Positions 51,686 through 59,991 of a DNA stretch of 64,000 bases are shown here, piece after piece (position 1 is the first letter of the stretch; the number at the start of each line of letters is the position of its first letter). The stretch lies in NCBI RefSeq assembly GCF_046736045.1, contig NZ_CP177134.1, positions 496,001-560,000 on the forward strand. Reading direction: 5' to 3'. Origin of the DNA: Leptospira_A sp046736045 (GTDB lineage: Bacteria; Spirochaetota; Leptospiria; Leptospirales; Leptospiraceae). Made by a program: the position numbers and the translations under genes. Below the pieces are notes generated by a model that had not been told where the DNA came from, made no database searches, and worked only from the letters and a program-made list of their open reading frames with translations.

Positions 51686-52021
51686 ATGAAAAAAGTTTAC
51701 TTAATATTATTATTTGTTCTTTTCGGTGCAATGACTTTCAATTGCGCATCTGCCGGTGGAGATTATACAATTTCTAGTGGTTCTTTATTTTCATCAGTTA
51801 CTTTAAATAAAGATATTTCTACTGCTGCTGAATTGAACACCAAAACGGGTGAAGCCTGTGCAATGTCTTTTTTAAGCTTAATCGCTGTCGGTGATGCAAG
51901 TGCAAAAGCTGCAGCAGTTCAAGGAAACATTAAAGTTGTAAAGGCTGTTGATTACTCAACGACAAACTTTATCTACGGTCTTGTTTTCAGATCTTTGTGC
52001 ACAATCGTTAGAGGAGAATAG
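51686..52021 (+). CDS. TRL-family lipoprotein, copy 3
   Basis: The 111-residue lipoprotein has the signal 'VLFGAMTFNC' (Cys about 20) and the core 'TLNKDISTAAELNTKTGEACAM', 'GDASAKAAAVQGNIKVVKAVDYS' and 'SLCTIVRGE'. It is the most divergent copy in its middle. A long inverted repeat that can end transcription from both sides follows 26 nt after the stop. Confidence 0.82.
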   Translation: MKKVYLILLFVLFGAMTFNCASAGGDYTISSGSLFSSVTLNKDISTAAELNTKTGEACAMSFLSLIAVGDASAKAAAVQGNIKVVKAVDYSTTNFIYGLVFRSLCTIVRGE

Positions 52022-52047
52022 TTAAGTCTATTCCCTTTCTTCTCTTC

Positions 52048-52096
52048 AATCAGTTTGATTCTTTAATTCTAATTAAGATTAAAGATCAAACTGATT
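52048..52096. terminator. long bidirectional terminator hairpin
   Basis: The arms 52048-52067 and 52078-52096 are complementary over 19 bp with a single unpaired T, around a 10-nt loop. The hairpin lies between the convergent TRL operon and the topoisomerase operon. Its AT-rich ends give U-rich tracts on both strands. Confidence 0.75.
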
Positions 52097-52143
52097 TATC
52101 CCCTACTCTTCGCAAGAGACCAGAAACTAAATAATCTTATCTT

Positions 52144-54276
52144 CTAATCCTCAATCACACTCATAGAGTATTCTGAAATCGCTTCTCTTCTTTTATCCGC
52201 ATAATCTTTGTGAAACCAAAGATCCTGGATGGTTTTAGCATTTTTTTTGTTGCCGATGGTAATCTTTGTCATACACTCATCCACTGCAAACTTCATTGCT
52301 TCTTTCCCCGTCTCACCCAAACCTTTGTTACGTTTTTTACGGGTGATCTCGGATCCTGTTTTGCCTACTTTCACGACCAGCTTGTCATAATCGGAGTCAT
52401 CAATACAGAAAACCGTTTCTTTTTTGGCATCTTTCCACTTCACATCCACCTCATAAAGGGGAGCGGAGGAAATATTAATAAAACCTATTTCATAAAGTTC
52501 CGGCCAATATTCGTAAAAGAAAGAAAGCATCAGGGAACGAATCGCATAACCGTCGAAATCCGCATCCGTGATGATACTGATTTTATCATAATGCAGCTCA
52601 TCAATGGATTTTACTTTTCCATCCAGAGGAAGACCGCAGATCGCAACGATATTTTTTAACTCTTCGTTTTGCATCGCCTTGGCAAGAGACATTCCCTTAC
52701 AATTCAATGGTTTGCCACGTAAAGGAAACAGACCATGAAGCTTCGGGTTACGTGCAGGACGTAAACCGGCAATCGCAGAGTCACCTTCCGCTACAAATAA
52801 AACTCTGCCTACATCATTCGGTTTTCCAGTAGGAGGCATAAGTTTTGGAATATTATTACGGGATGCTTTTCTAAGTCCTTTTTGCGCATCTTCCAATTGT
52901 TTCATTTGGGTTCTGCGTTCCATTACCATTTTAACTTCTTCAACAAGGCCTGTTTTTTTAAGAAGTTTGTCCAAATGTTTATCTACCGATTTGCGAATGT
53001 CTTCATTCAAATCATTGATAAGATACGATTTGTCCTGGGATTTGAAACGAGGATTGAGAATCCGCAAATTCACATACATATGAAAGCAACTTCTCACATC
53101 ATTACGAGTACATTGTGTATTTAGTTTTTTTTCCAAAGATACGATTTGTGATTTTTTGCGGATTTCATCACAAAGTCTGTTTTCCAGATACTCGATCGCG
53201 GAACCACCTTGCGGGCAAAAGATGGAATTCACCCAAGTAAGGGTTTTGTTCTGACCCACAACCGCATACGTATCCATATTGATTTGTGAAGCGGAAGTTT
53301 TATCAGTATAATCAAGTTTATAATAAACCATATCGGAATTGCTGAAAATCTCATCAAAACCTTTTTTGAATTTATACTTTTCTTTACCGGATTTATGAAT
53401 AAAAACAACTTCCAAACCGGGATTGGACATGGCGATATCTTGCAAATATTGCTTCACCAAATCAATATTAAACGAAACGTCAAGATTGTTAAAATAGGCC
53501 GGATTCAATTCAAATTCGACTGTGGTTCCGTGATCTTCCTTTTTCGCAGATTCGATCACCGCATTCATTCCCGCTTTTTCAGAAGGAGCTTTCAATTGTT
53601 TGATCTGTTCCGGAGTCAGACTCGGGCAATCGGTAAAATTCCCGTGTTCGTCAAAATATAAAAATGTTCTTTCCTGATCGTCTTTGGGAAGTTTGAAAGC
53701 ACGGATTACTTTTTTTACGTCTTCAGTGATGGTAAAAGTCTTTTTATACGCCTTACCATTGTTAACTGTTTTTACACGAAAGAAAGAAGATACCATTCTT
53801 ACAAGAGAAATACCTACACCATTTTGACCTGCAACATGGTCTTCTTTGACTTTATCGTCAAAGTTTTCTCCGTACATCAAATGGAGATACACACCTTCCG
53901 CATTGTCCGCAGGAATTCCACGGCCATTGTCCTGGATGGTGACACGCTTTCTATCGCTGGAAAGTTGAACAATGAGTTTGTTCATTTTGTCTTTTTCCTG
54001 AATGGACTTATCGTTCAAGTTTTTACGATACTCGTCCACGCAGTTCATACAAGATTCATCCAAACATTTGATTTTTGCAGGGATATCCGAAAGTTCTTCG
54101 TGAGTGATATCGTATTTGCCTGCATTGTCTTTGGTAAAAAAATGCTGTTCGAATGTAGACAATGAGTTTTGTCCAAGCCACATTCCTGTGCGCATGCGAA
54201 CGTGTTCTACATTCGATAGTTTTTTGAAATTACGGGAATTTGATGCTGCTGATTTTTCTTGTTTTGCCTGTGCCAT
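52144..54276 (-). CDS. type IIA topoisomerase, ATPase/TOPRIM subunit (GyrB/ParE-like, divergent)
   Basis: The 710-residue protein has a GHKL ATPase domain ('VTIQDNGRGIP' at about 113-122; 'AGQNGVGISLV' at 149-159), a transducer domain with 'ILNPRFKSQDKSYL' at 406-419, and a TOPRIM domain with EGDS at 497-500, 'GKPLNCKGMSLAKAM' and DADFDG at 571-576. The 'N.P.F.SQ.K' and 'QNGVG' forms look like eukaryotic Top2/T4 gp39 rather than GyrB ('P.F.GQTK', 'LHGVG'). It is the partner of the next upstream gene, 1 nt away. It probably forms a heterotetramer that relaxes or decatenates DNA. Confidence 0.85.
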   Translation of the reverse strand: MAQAKQEKSAASNSRNFKKLSNVEHVRMRTGMWLGQNSLSTFEQHFFTKDNAGKYDITHEELSDIPAKIKCLDESCMNCVDEYRKNLNDKSIQEKDKMNKLIVQLSSDRKRVTIQDNGRGIPADNAEGVYLHLMYGENFDDKVKEDHVAGQNGVGISLVRMVSSFFRVKTVNNGKAYKKTFTITEDVKKVIRAFKLPKDDQERTFLYFDEHGNFTDCPSLTPEQIKQLKAPSEKAGMNAVIESAKKEDHGTTVEFELNPAYFNNLDVSFNIDLVKQYLQDIAMSNPGLEVVFIHKSGKEKYKFKKGFDEIFSNSDMVYYKLDYTDKTSASQINMDTYAVVGQNKTLTWVNSIFCPQGGSAIEYLENRLCDEIRKKSQIVSLEKKLNTQCTRNDVRSCFHMYVNLRILNPRFKSQDKSYLINDLNEDIRKSVDKHLDKLLKKTGLVEEVKMVMERRTQMKQLEDAQKGLRKASRNNIPKLMPPTGKPNDVGRVLFVAEGDSAIAGLRPARNPKLHGLFPLRGKPLNCKGMSLAKAMQNEELKNIVAICGLPLDGKVKSIDELHYDKISIITDADFDGYAIRSLMLSFFYEYWPELYEIGFINISSAPLYEVDVKWKDAKKETVFCIDDSDYDKLVVKVGKTGSEITRKKRNKGLGETGKEAMKFAVDECMTKITIGNKKNAKTIQDLWFHKDYADKRREAISEYSMSVIED

Positions 54277-54277
54277 A

Positions 54278-55648
54278 TTATTTCGGATCCCACTTCGCTT
54301 TCAATTCATCGAGTTCCAGAGTCATAAAACCTGTGAGCTTTTTATCATCTTTTTGGAGAGCGGTATATTCTGCGAATTTCGTCCTTGCTTCTACGATTGC
54401 TTCTTCACATTTGCGAACTTCGTCCACAGTCATTCTATAGACTGGAATTGTGCTCAACCATTCGAAGTAAATGAACTTAGCCGCCTTCAACTTATCTTCG
54501 AAATCCTTTTTGGATTTGATACCGGTTACTTTTTCGTTCCATTTTTCTTTGATAAAACGAATGAGTTCGGAGTTTCTGTCGACTTTTTCCTTTTCCAAAC
54601 CGGCAAGACGTTTGAATCTCCGTATAAGATGTGTTTTACGAAAATCGCAGAATCTTTTTATAATTTCTTCGGGAGTATGATTTTTTAATTTTCCTTCATG
54701 AGTGATGACATTGATGGTAAGTACTTCGTTATTTTCCTTGGAAAATAGAGCTTTTATCTCTGCATCGCTCGGCTCTTCACCTTTTTTGGCAATGAGTTCG
54801 ATTTTGAAAGTCTGACTGGAATGATCTACATAGTCTTTCAGCCAATTGTCTTTTTTCTCAATCAAATCATCCAGATAAACGATCACCTTTTCACGGTTCC
54901 AGTTCATAGGAGAGTCCGTTAAAAACAACTTACCGTCTTCTTTTTTAAAGGCGAAGGTAGTGGACATGACAACGGAACCATTGTCATTTTTGGATAATTT
55001 AACTTCTCCCTTATAACCTTTGTACCAAGGAGTTACCTTTTTCACTTTCCCGGTTTTTAAATAAGAAACTTGAGAATCAATGACATCACTTAGTTTATGA
55101 GCAGGTATAAAACAACGAAATCCGGTAGCGATACCTTGAATATTATTCAAAAGAACAACGGGAACTTTTCCTACAAAATGGATCGGTTCGTCTTCCGTTT
55201 CATCATAGTTTTTCGCATAATCAATGTCAGGAAGACTCTCGAAAAAGCCCAAATCCTTAACAAAATCGGATAATTTCACTTCCGTATAACGGGGGGATGC
55301 GATGGCACTCGGGTCTAAAACATCTCCGAAAGTCCCTTCTCCGCTGACCAAAGGGTAATTGTTCGCAAATGCGAAATCTTGCGCCATTTGAGAAAGCGCA
55401 TCCTGAATGGACTTGTCACCATGGGGATGATACCCCATAGCAAGACCTGCAACTTTTACTGTTTTTGTATGTCTTGTGCGGGCGTCCGAATTCCACATTG
55501 CCCAAAGAATTCGTCGCTGAACAGGCTTTAGACCATCAATTTCTTGCGGAATTGCACGTGAATCACAGACGTATCGGGAGTATTTTCTCTGATCGTCGTG
55601 GACTTGTTCTTCAAAGGGGCGTTTGGGAAATTGATCTTCGCTCTTCAT
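54278..55648 (-). CDS. type IIA topoisomerase, breakage-reunion subunit (GyrA/ParC-like, short)
   Basis: The ATG at 55648 gives 456 residues. The winged-helix core has 'DGLKPVQRRILWAMW', 'MGYHPHGDKSIQDALSQMAQ' and the active-site Tyr121 in 'AIASPRYTEVKLS'. The stretch 'GTFGD....AIASPRY' resembles the Top2 form (GxFGT...DAASPRY). The C-terminal beta-pinwheel of GyrA/ParC is absent; T4 gp52 has a similar length (442 residues). The tail ('IPVYRMTVDEVRKCEEAI') resembles the coiled-coil gate. It is the upstream partner of the ATPase subunit. Confidence 0.87.
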   Translation of the reverse strand: MKSEDQFPKRPFEEQVHDDQRKYSRYVCDSRAIPQEIDGLKPVQRRILWAMWNSDARTRHTKTVKVAGLAMGYHPHGDKSIQDALSQMAQDFAFANNYPLVSGEGTFGDVLDPSAIASPRYTEVKLSDFVKDLGFFESLPDIDYAKNYDETEDEPIHFVGKVPVVLLNNIQGIATGFRCFIPAHKLSDVIDSQVSYLKTGKVKKVTPWYKGYKGEVKLSKNDNGSVVMSTTFAFKKEDGKLFLTDSPMNWNREKVIVYLDDLIEKKDNWLKDYVDHSSQTFKIELIAKKGEEPSDAEIKALFSKENNEVLTINVITHEGKLKNHTPEEIIKRFCDFRKTHLIRRFKRLAGLEKEKVDRNSELIRFIKEKWNEKVTGIKSKKDFEDKLKAAKFIYFEWLSTIPVYRMTVDEVRKCEEAIVEARTKFAEYTALQKDDKKLTGFMTLELDELKAKWDPK

Positions 55649-55728
55649 GATACCAAATGACAGAGGGAAGGGGTGAATTGACTTGTCAAGCCGTTTTCCC
55701 ATTTTAGATTGGCAAAGTAGCCTCTACT

Positions 55729-56601
55729 ATGTCACCCAAACCCCGAGTAAAACCCTATTTTTATTGGTCTATTTGCAGTTTGATTTTTTTTCTATTTTGG
55801 GGATGCAATTTCGTAAATGAACGGTTGAAAATCCATTCCAAGTCGGATTTTCAGACCCCGATTCTGTATACAAAAAACCCAAAAAAACCCAATCCGAGAT
55901 TCTTTGCGGACGGCTCTTCCACCCACTATTTTCTCGAGCTGGAACCCCAAAAAAGGGCAAGTCTGGTGGCAAAATGGGAGATCAATTTTTTTGTTTATGA
56001 GAAGGATTTTACAAATTCTCTGAAAGAAAGTTACAAACAAGAAAACTTTTATACTTATAAACTTACATGGAAAAGACGTGAAGGGATTTTAGATCCCGGT
56101 TCCAATTCATTATACCTCAAATTGAATTACAACTCTATCGAGTTAGGTGAAGTAGAGACGAATTCGTTGTCCGAATTGCTGAATCAAATCAATTTTTTCC
56201 CGGCTAAAAAAACCGCCATCAACGAATATGATATTTATAATATCGGAAAGGATTCAGCCTGGCTCGCAGAAGAAGGTATGACCGGAAGCGACGGTGCAAG
56301 TTATATTTGGAGAAGCGAACAAGGTATGATGGATACTACATCTCCCAATACGAAATTTTTATCCTTTGCGCATTCCAAAGAATCATCCAATTATACATCA
56401 ACGAACTATGATTATACGAAAAACAAATGGGAAGTGATTCCTTCCAATCCGGACAAATTGTTCTATAAGCCGATTTATTCGGATTCCAAAACCGAAATAT
56501 TTTTTGTTCCCCCTTATGCCAATAGTTCCTCTTCCCAAACCAAAGAACCGGTTGGATTTAAAAGGATCGGCAATTTTTTATTAAAAGAGGATGTCAAATG
56601 A
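55729..56601 (+). CDS. lipoprotein of unknown function
   Basis: The 290-residue product has a hydrophobic signal with lipobox 'FFLFWGC' (Cys about 26). The mature part is beta-rich and Tyr/Phe-rich ('SLVAKWEINFFVYEKDF', 'DIYNIGKDSAWLAEEGMTGSDG', 'KTEIFFVPPYANSSS'). I recognise no family. Its end overlaps the gltX ATG by 4 nt, so it is co-translated with gltX. It is divergent from the topoisomerase operon, 80 bp apart. Confidence 0.75.
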   Translation: MSPKPRVKPYFYWSICSLIFFLFWGCNFVNERLKIHSKSDFQTPILYTKNPKKPNPRFFADGSSTHYFLELEPQKRASLVAKWEINFFVYEKDFTNSLKESYKQENFYTYKLTWKRREGILDPGSNSLYLKLNYNSIELGEVETNSLSELLNQINFFPAKKTAINEYDIYNIGKDSAWLAEEGMTGSDGASYIWRSEQGMMDTTSPNTKFLSFAHSKESSNYTSTNYDYTKNKWEVIPSNPDKLFYKPIYSDSKTEIFFVPPYANSSSSQTKEPVGFKRIGNFLLKEDVK

Positions 56602-58151
56602 CAGAAGTTCGCACACGATTTGCCCCGTCTCCCTCAGGTTTCCTACATGTAGGAGGAGCGAGAACCGCATTATTTAATTATTTATATGCAAAGGCAATGA
56701 AAGGAAAATTTATCTTACGCGTGGAAGACACCGACCAGGATAGATCGACGGAAGCTTCGTTCAAAATCATATTGGAATCTTTAAAATGGTTGGGCATGGA
56801 TTGGGATGAAGGGCCCGGAGTCGGCGGACCGCACGGACCGTACACTCAATCCGAACGATTGCATATCTACAAAGAATATACAGACAAATTGATCGGCGAA
56901 CGCAAAGCCTATCGCTGTTTCTGCAGTTCCGAAGAATTGGAAGGAAAAAAGAAACAAGCCGAGTCCATGGGCATTCCCTATCTTTACGACGGAAAGTGTT
57001 CCGAACTGACCGAAGAAGAAATTGGAAACAACCTTACAAACAAATCTCCGTATACGGTTCGTTTCCGTACTCCCAATAAAATTGTTATCGTAGATGATAT
57101 GATCCAGGGAAAAGTCAAATTCGAATCCAAACTGATCGGAGACTTTATCTTGGTCAAGTCGGACGGATTCCCCTCTTATAATTATGCTGTTGTCATTGAT
57201 GACGCACTCATGCAAATTACGCATGTTATTCGGGGAGTCGGTCACCTTTCCAATACTCCGCGTCAGATTCTGATTTTTGAAGCGTTCGGATTTCCTCTTC
57301 CGAGATTTGCACATGCAAGCGAGATTGTGGGAAGTGACGGAAAAAAACTTTCAAAACGGGCAGGAGCTACATCCGTTCTCGCCTTTCGCGATTTAGGTTA
57401 TCTTTCCGAAACATTACGCAATTATATGGCTCTTCTGGGTTGGACTTCTCCCGACGGCAAAGAATATATGGAAGACTCCGAACTTTGTTCCGTGTTCGAC
57501 ATAGAAAGATGTTCCAAGTCCCCTGCTACATTTGATGTTTTTAAAAAACTGAAAGAAGAAGAAAAGGAAACTGTCGACTTTAACAAGTTAGATGCCGCCG
57601 GTCTTTCCGAATATTTAAATCCGAAATCAAAATTGAATTGGATGTCGAACAAACTGATCCGGGATGTTCCGATCGAGAGACTCGGAAAAGAAATGGAACC
57701 ATTCCTTGCCAATGCAAAGATTCCGACTGAATTCAAATCGGGAACTCATCCAACACTCATTTCCATTTTGGATTCAGTCCGGGTCTATCTGGATAGATTG
57801 ATCCAAGCCCCTCCTTATATCGAAGAGTTCTTTTTGGAAGATCTGGTTTTCGAAAATGAAGAGGCAAAGTCTCTTCTTCTCGAAGGAAACGGAAGCCTTG
57901 TTGCAAAAGCGTTTTACGAACAAATTCTTGCGGCGGATCCCACAACCCCCGACCAGTACAAAGAGATCATGGCCCAGACAGGGGAAAAGACGGGAGAAAA
58001 AGGAAGAACTTTGTTTATGCCGATTCGCTCGATCACCACCGGAAAGTCCCATGGATTGGAGCTTCCGATTCTGTTTACCCTTTTGGGCAAAACAAAATTA
58101 CAGAAGAGAATGGAGATTTTGGCCAAAGAAGCGAATTTGGCTCTGAAATAA
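56598..58151 (+). CDS. gltX: glutamyl-tRNA synthetase
   Basis: The 517-residue class I synthetase has the HIGH-type motif 'PSGFLHVGGARTALFNYLYA', the KMSKS-type 'GKKLSKRAGATSV' and the C-terminal helical anticodon-binding domain. It charges tRNA-Glu, and perhaps tRNA-Gln if an amidotransferase is present. It overlaps the preceding lipoprotein gene by 4 nt. A good intrinsic terminator follows. Confidence 0.96.
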   Translation: MTEVRTRFAPSPSGFLHVGGARTALFNYLYAKAMKGKFILRVEDTDQDRSTEASFKIILESLKWLGMDWDEGPGVGGPHGPYTQSERLHIYKEYTDKLIGERKAYRCFCSSEELEGKKKQAESMGIPYLYDGKCSELTEEEIGNNLTNKSPYTVRFRTPNKIVIVDDMIQGKVKFESKLIGDFILVKSDGFPSYNYAVVIDDALMQITHVIRGVGHLSNTPRQILIFEAFGFPLPRFAHASEIVGSDGKKLSKRAGATSVLAFRDLGYLSETLRNYMALLGWTSPDGKEYMEDSELCSVFDIERCSKSPATFDVFKKLKEEEKETVDFNKLDAAGLSEYLNPKSKLNWMSNKLIRDVPIERLGKEMEPFLANAKIPTEFKSGTHPTLISILDSVRVYLDRLIQAPPYIEEFFLEDLVFENEEAKSLLLEGNGSLVAKAFYEQILAADPTTPDQYKEIMAQTGEKTGEKGRTLFMPIRSITTGKSHGLELPILFTLLGKTKLQKRMEILAKEANLALK

Positions 58152-58166
58152 GGTCATTTTTTTGCA

Positions 58167-58211
58167 GCACAAAAAAAATACTTTGAATCTTTCTAATTTT
58201 TGTGCTTTTTT
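58167..58211 (+). terminator. intrinsic terminator after gltX
   Basis: GCACAAAAA and TTTTTGTGC (9 bp) with a 21-nt loop, followed by a run of six Ts, lie 15 nt after the gltX stop. Confidence 0.65.
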
Positions 58212-58262
58212 CTATGGAAATTAGTTGTATCCTAGCATAAAAGGAAGTCGTAAAGTATTAAC

Positions 58263-58862
58263 GTGGGCGAAATCCAAGAAAAAGAACATTTTGTAATGAG
58301 TCCCTCCCCGGGGTCCTATGCTATGTTTTTGCCACCTGACATGGCTTCGGTGAAGTCGTTTCGGAAAGAGCTCCACAAATCCTTGACTGAAAATCATTTT
58401 TCCCTAGAAAACATAATGCAAATCGAACTTGCTGCGGATGAGGCTCTTACCAATTCCATCGCCGCGAATGTTTGCAATTGCAGCGACGAAACCATCATCT
58501 GTCGCTGGCGGATCAACGGTTCCAAATTCACTCTTTATGTTCTGGACTATGGTTCGGGATTGAAAGAAGAAGAAACGGATTCCGATCTGGAAGCCGCAAA
58601 AGCCTTCACTTCAAATCCTTGCCTCGCCACCTTCATCGGAAATGTAATCAACCACCAAACCAAAAAACCAGCCCTCCTTCCTTACAACGGTCAAAATCAA
58701 AAACATAAGAATATGGGAAAAGGCTTGAAAATTATCAATGCCATGATGGACTCCGTTAAGGTAATGTTTCACGGAGAAGGCGAAGTGGAAGAAGTTCCGC
58801 AAGGTTTTAAGGTGATGGGATCCATCCTTACACTCGAATACGACAGCGCCAAACATCTATAA
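58263..58862 (+). CDS. RsbW-like HATPase anti-sigma/regulatory ATPase
   Basis: The 199-residue protein starts at a GTG at 58263 with an AAGGAAG site; an ATG at 58296 is an alternative. It has the GHKL-type ATPase core of anti-sigma factors: N-box 'LAADEALTNSIAANV', 'YVLDYGSGLKEEE' (DxGxG) and 'KNMGKGLKIINAMMD'. It may phosphorylate a STAS protein and hold a sigma factor or another partner. No sigma or STAS gene is adjacent; the nearest STAS protein in the window is at 9631. Confidence 0.87.
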   Translation: MGEIQEKEHFVMSPSPGSYAMFLPPDMASVKSFRKELHKSLTENHFSLENIMQIELAADEALTNSIAANVCNCSDETIICRWRINGSKFTLYVLDYGSGLKEEETDSDLEAAKAFTSNPCLATFIGNVINHQTKKPALLPYNGQNQKHKNMGKGLKIINAMMDSVKVMFHGEGEVEEVPQGFKVMGSILTLEYDSAKHL

Positions 58863-58863
58863 T

Positions 58864-59991
58864 TTGATTTTACATATTAATACCTCCCGCGAATGGCGTG
58901 GAGGAGAACAGCAATTATACTACCTAGCCCAAGGGCTAAATCAAAACAAAATCGAACAACTGATTGTTTGCCAGCCGAACTCACCCCTCTTCGAAAGATG
59001 TACGGAAGCCGGGTTTGCCTGTTTTCCTCTGGAGATGCGGGGGGAATGGGATAGAAAGGCAGTTGCCTCAATCCGAACGATTTGTACGGAAAAAAAAGTC
59101 AAACTGATCCATACCCATACGGCTCATGCGCATGGCCTTGCGGTATTCGCCAAAAGAAAAACCCTCGATATCCCTTTGGTTGTTTCCAGAAGAGTTGATT
59201 TCAAACCGAAAAACAGTATATTTTCCAGATGGAAATACAGACACCCAGCTAACGATTATTATCTGCCAGTATCTCAAACCATAAAGAGAGTTATGATTGA
59301 AGCGGGAATCAGTCCCGAAAAATTAATTACGGTTTATTCCGGAATTGATTTGAAACGATTTTCAAAACTGCCCACTGGCGAAAACATCCGGGAAGAATTT
59401 TCCATTCCTAAAAAAACAGTCATCATAGGAAATATTGCCGCGCTTGTAGATCATAAGGATCAGGAGACTTTAATCCGTTCCATTGCAAAAATAGAAACGT
59501 CAGTCCCTTTCAAAGTTTTGATTGTCGGAGAAGGCAAATTGGAAAAAAAGTTAAAAGCTTTGTCCAAGGAACTGAACCTTGATGATAAAATCATTTTTAC
59601 AGGATATAGAACGGACATCCTCGCATTACTCTCGCTATTTGATATTTTTACATTAACTTCCAAAGAGGAAGGTCTCGGAACTTCCGTATTGGATGCAATG
59701 GCATCGGGGCTGCCCGTAGTGGCAACTACCGGAGGCGGGATCGCGGAAATGCTAACGGAAGGCGGGGGCTCTTATTTATCGCAAGTGGGAGACAGCAGCT
59801 CTCTCGCAAAATCCTTCCAAACATTATTGGAATCGGAATCCCTGCGTTCCGGTTTCGGTGCTTTTAATAAACAGGCAGTGAAACGATTTTCTTGTACGGA
59901 AACCTCGGAAAAAACAAAACTCATTTACTATTCCTTACTTGGTGATTCTCTGTACGGGAAGGAAAATTATGAATCGTCTACTCATCATTGA
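58864..59991 (+). CDS. glycosyltransferase family 4 protein
   Basis: The 375-residue protein starts at TTG 58864, 1 nt after the stop of the RsbW-like gene, so it depends on coupled translation. GT-B fold features: 'HINTSREWRGGEQQLYYLAQGL' (family opening), 'KLITVYSGIDLKRFSKLP', 'KVLIVGEGKLEKKLKAL' and the donor-binding 'KEEGLGTSVLDAMASGLPVV'. It transfers a sugar from a nucleotide-sugar donor, likely for LPS or another glycan. Its end overlaps the polA start by 23 nt. Confidence 0.92.
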   Translation: MILHINTSREWRGGEQQLYYLAQGLNQNKIEQLIVCQPNSPLFERCTEAGFACFPLEMRGEWDRKAVASIRTICTEKKVKLIHTHTAHAHGLAVFAKRKTLDIPLVVSRRVDFKPKNSIFSRWKYRHPANDYYLPVSQTIKRVMIEAGISPEKLITVYSGIDLKRFSKLPTGENIREEFSIPKKTVIIGNIAALVDHKDQETLIRSIAKIETSVPFKVLIVGEGKLEKKLKALSKELNLDDKIIFTGYRTDILALLSLFDIFTLTSKEEGLGTSVLDAMASGLPVVATTGGGIAEMLTEGGGSYLSQVGDSSSLAKSFQTLLESESLRSGFGAFNKQAVKRFSCTETSEKTKLIYYSLLGDSLYGKENYESSTHH

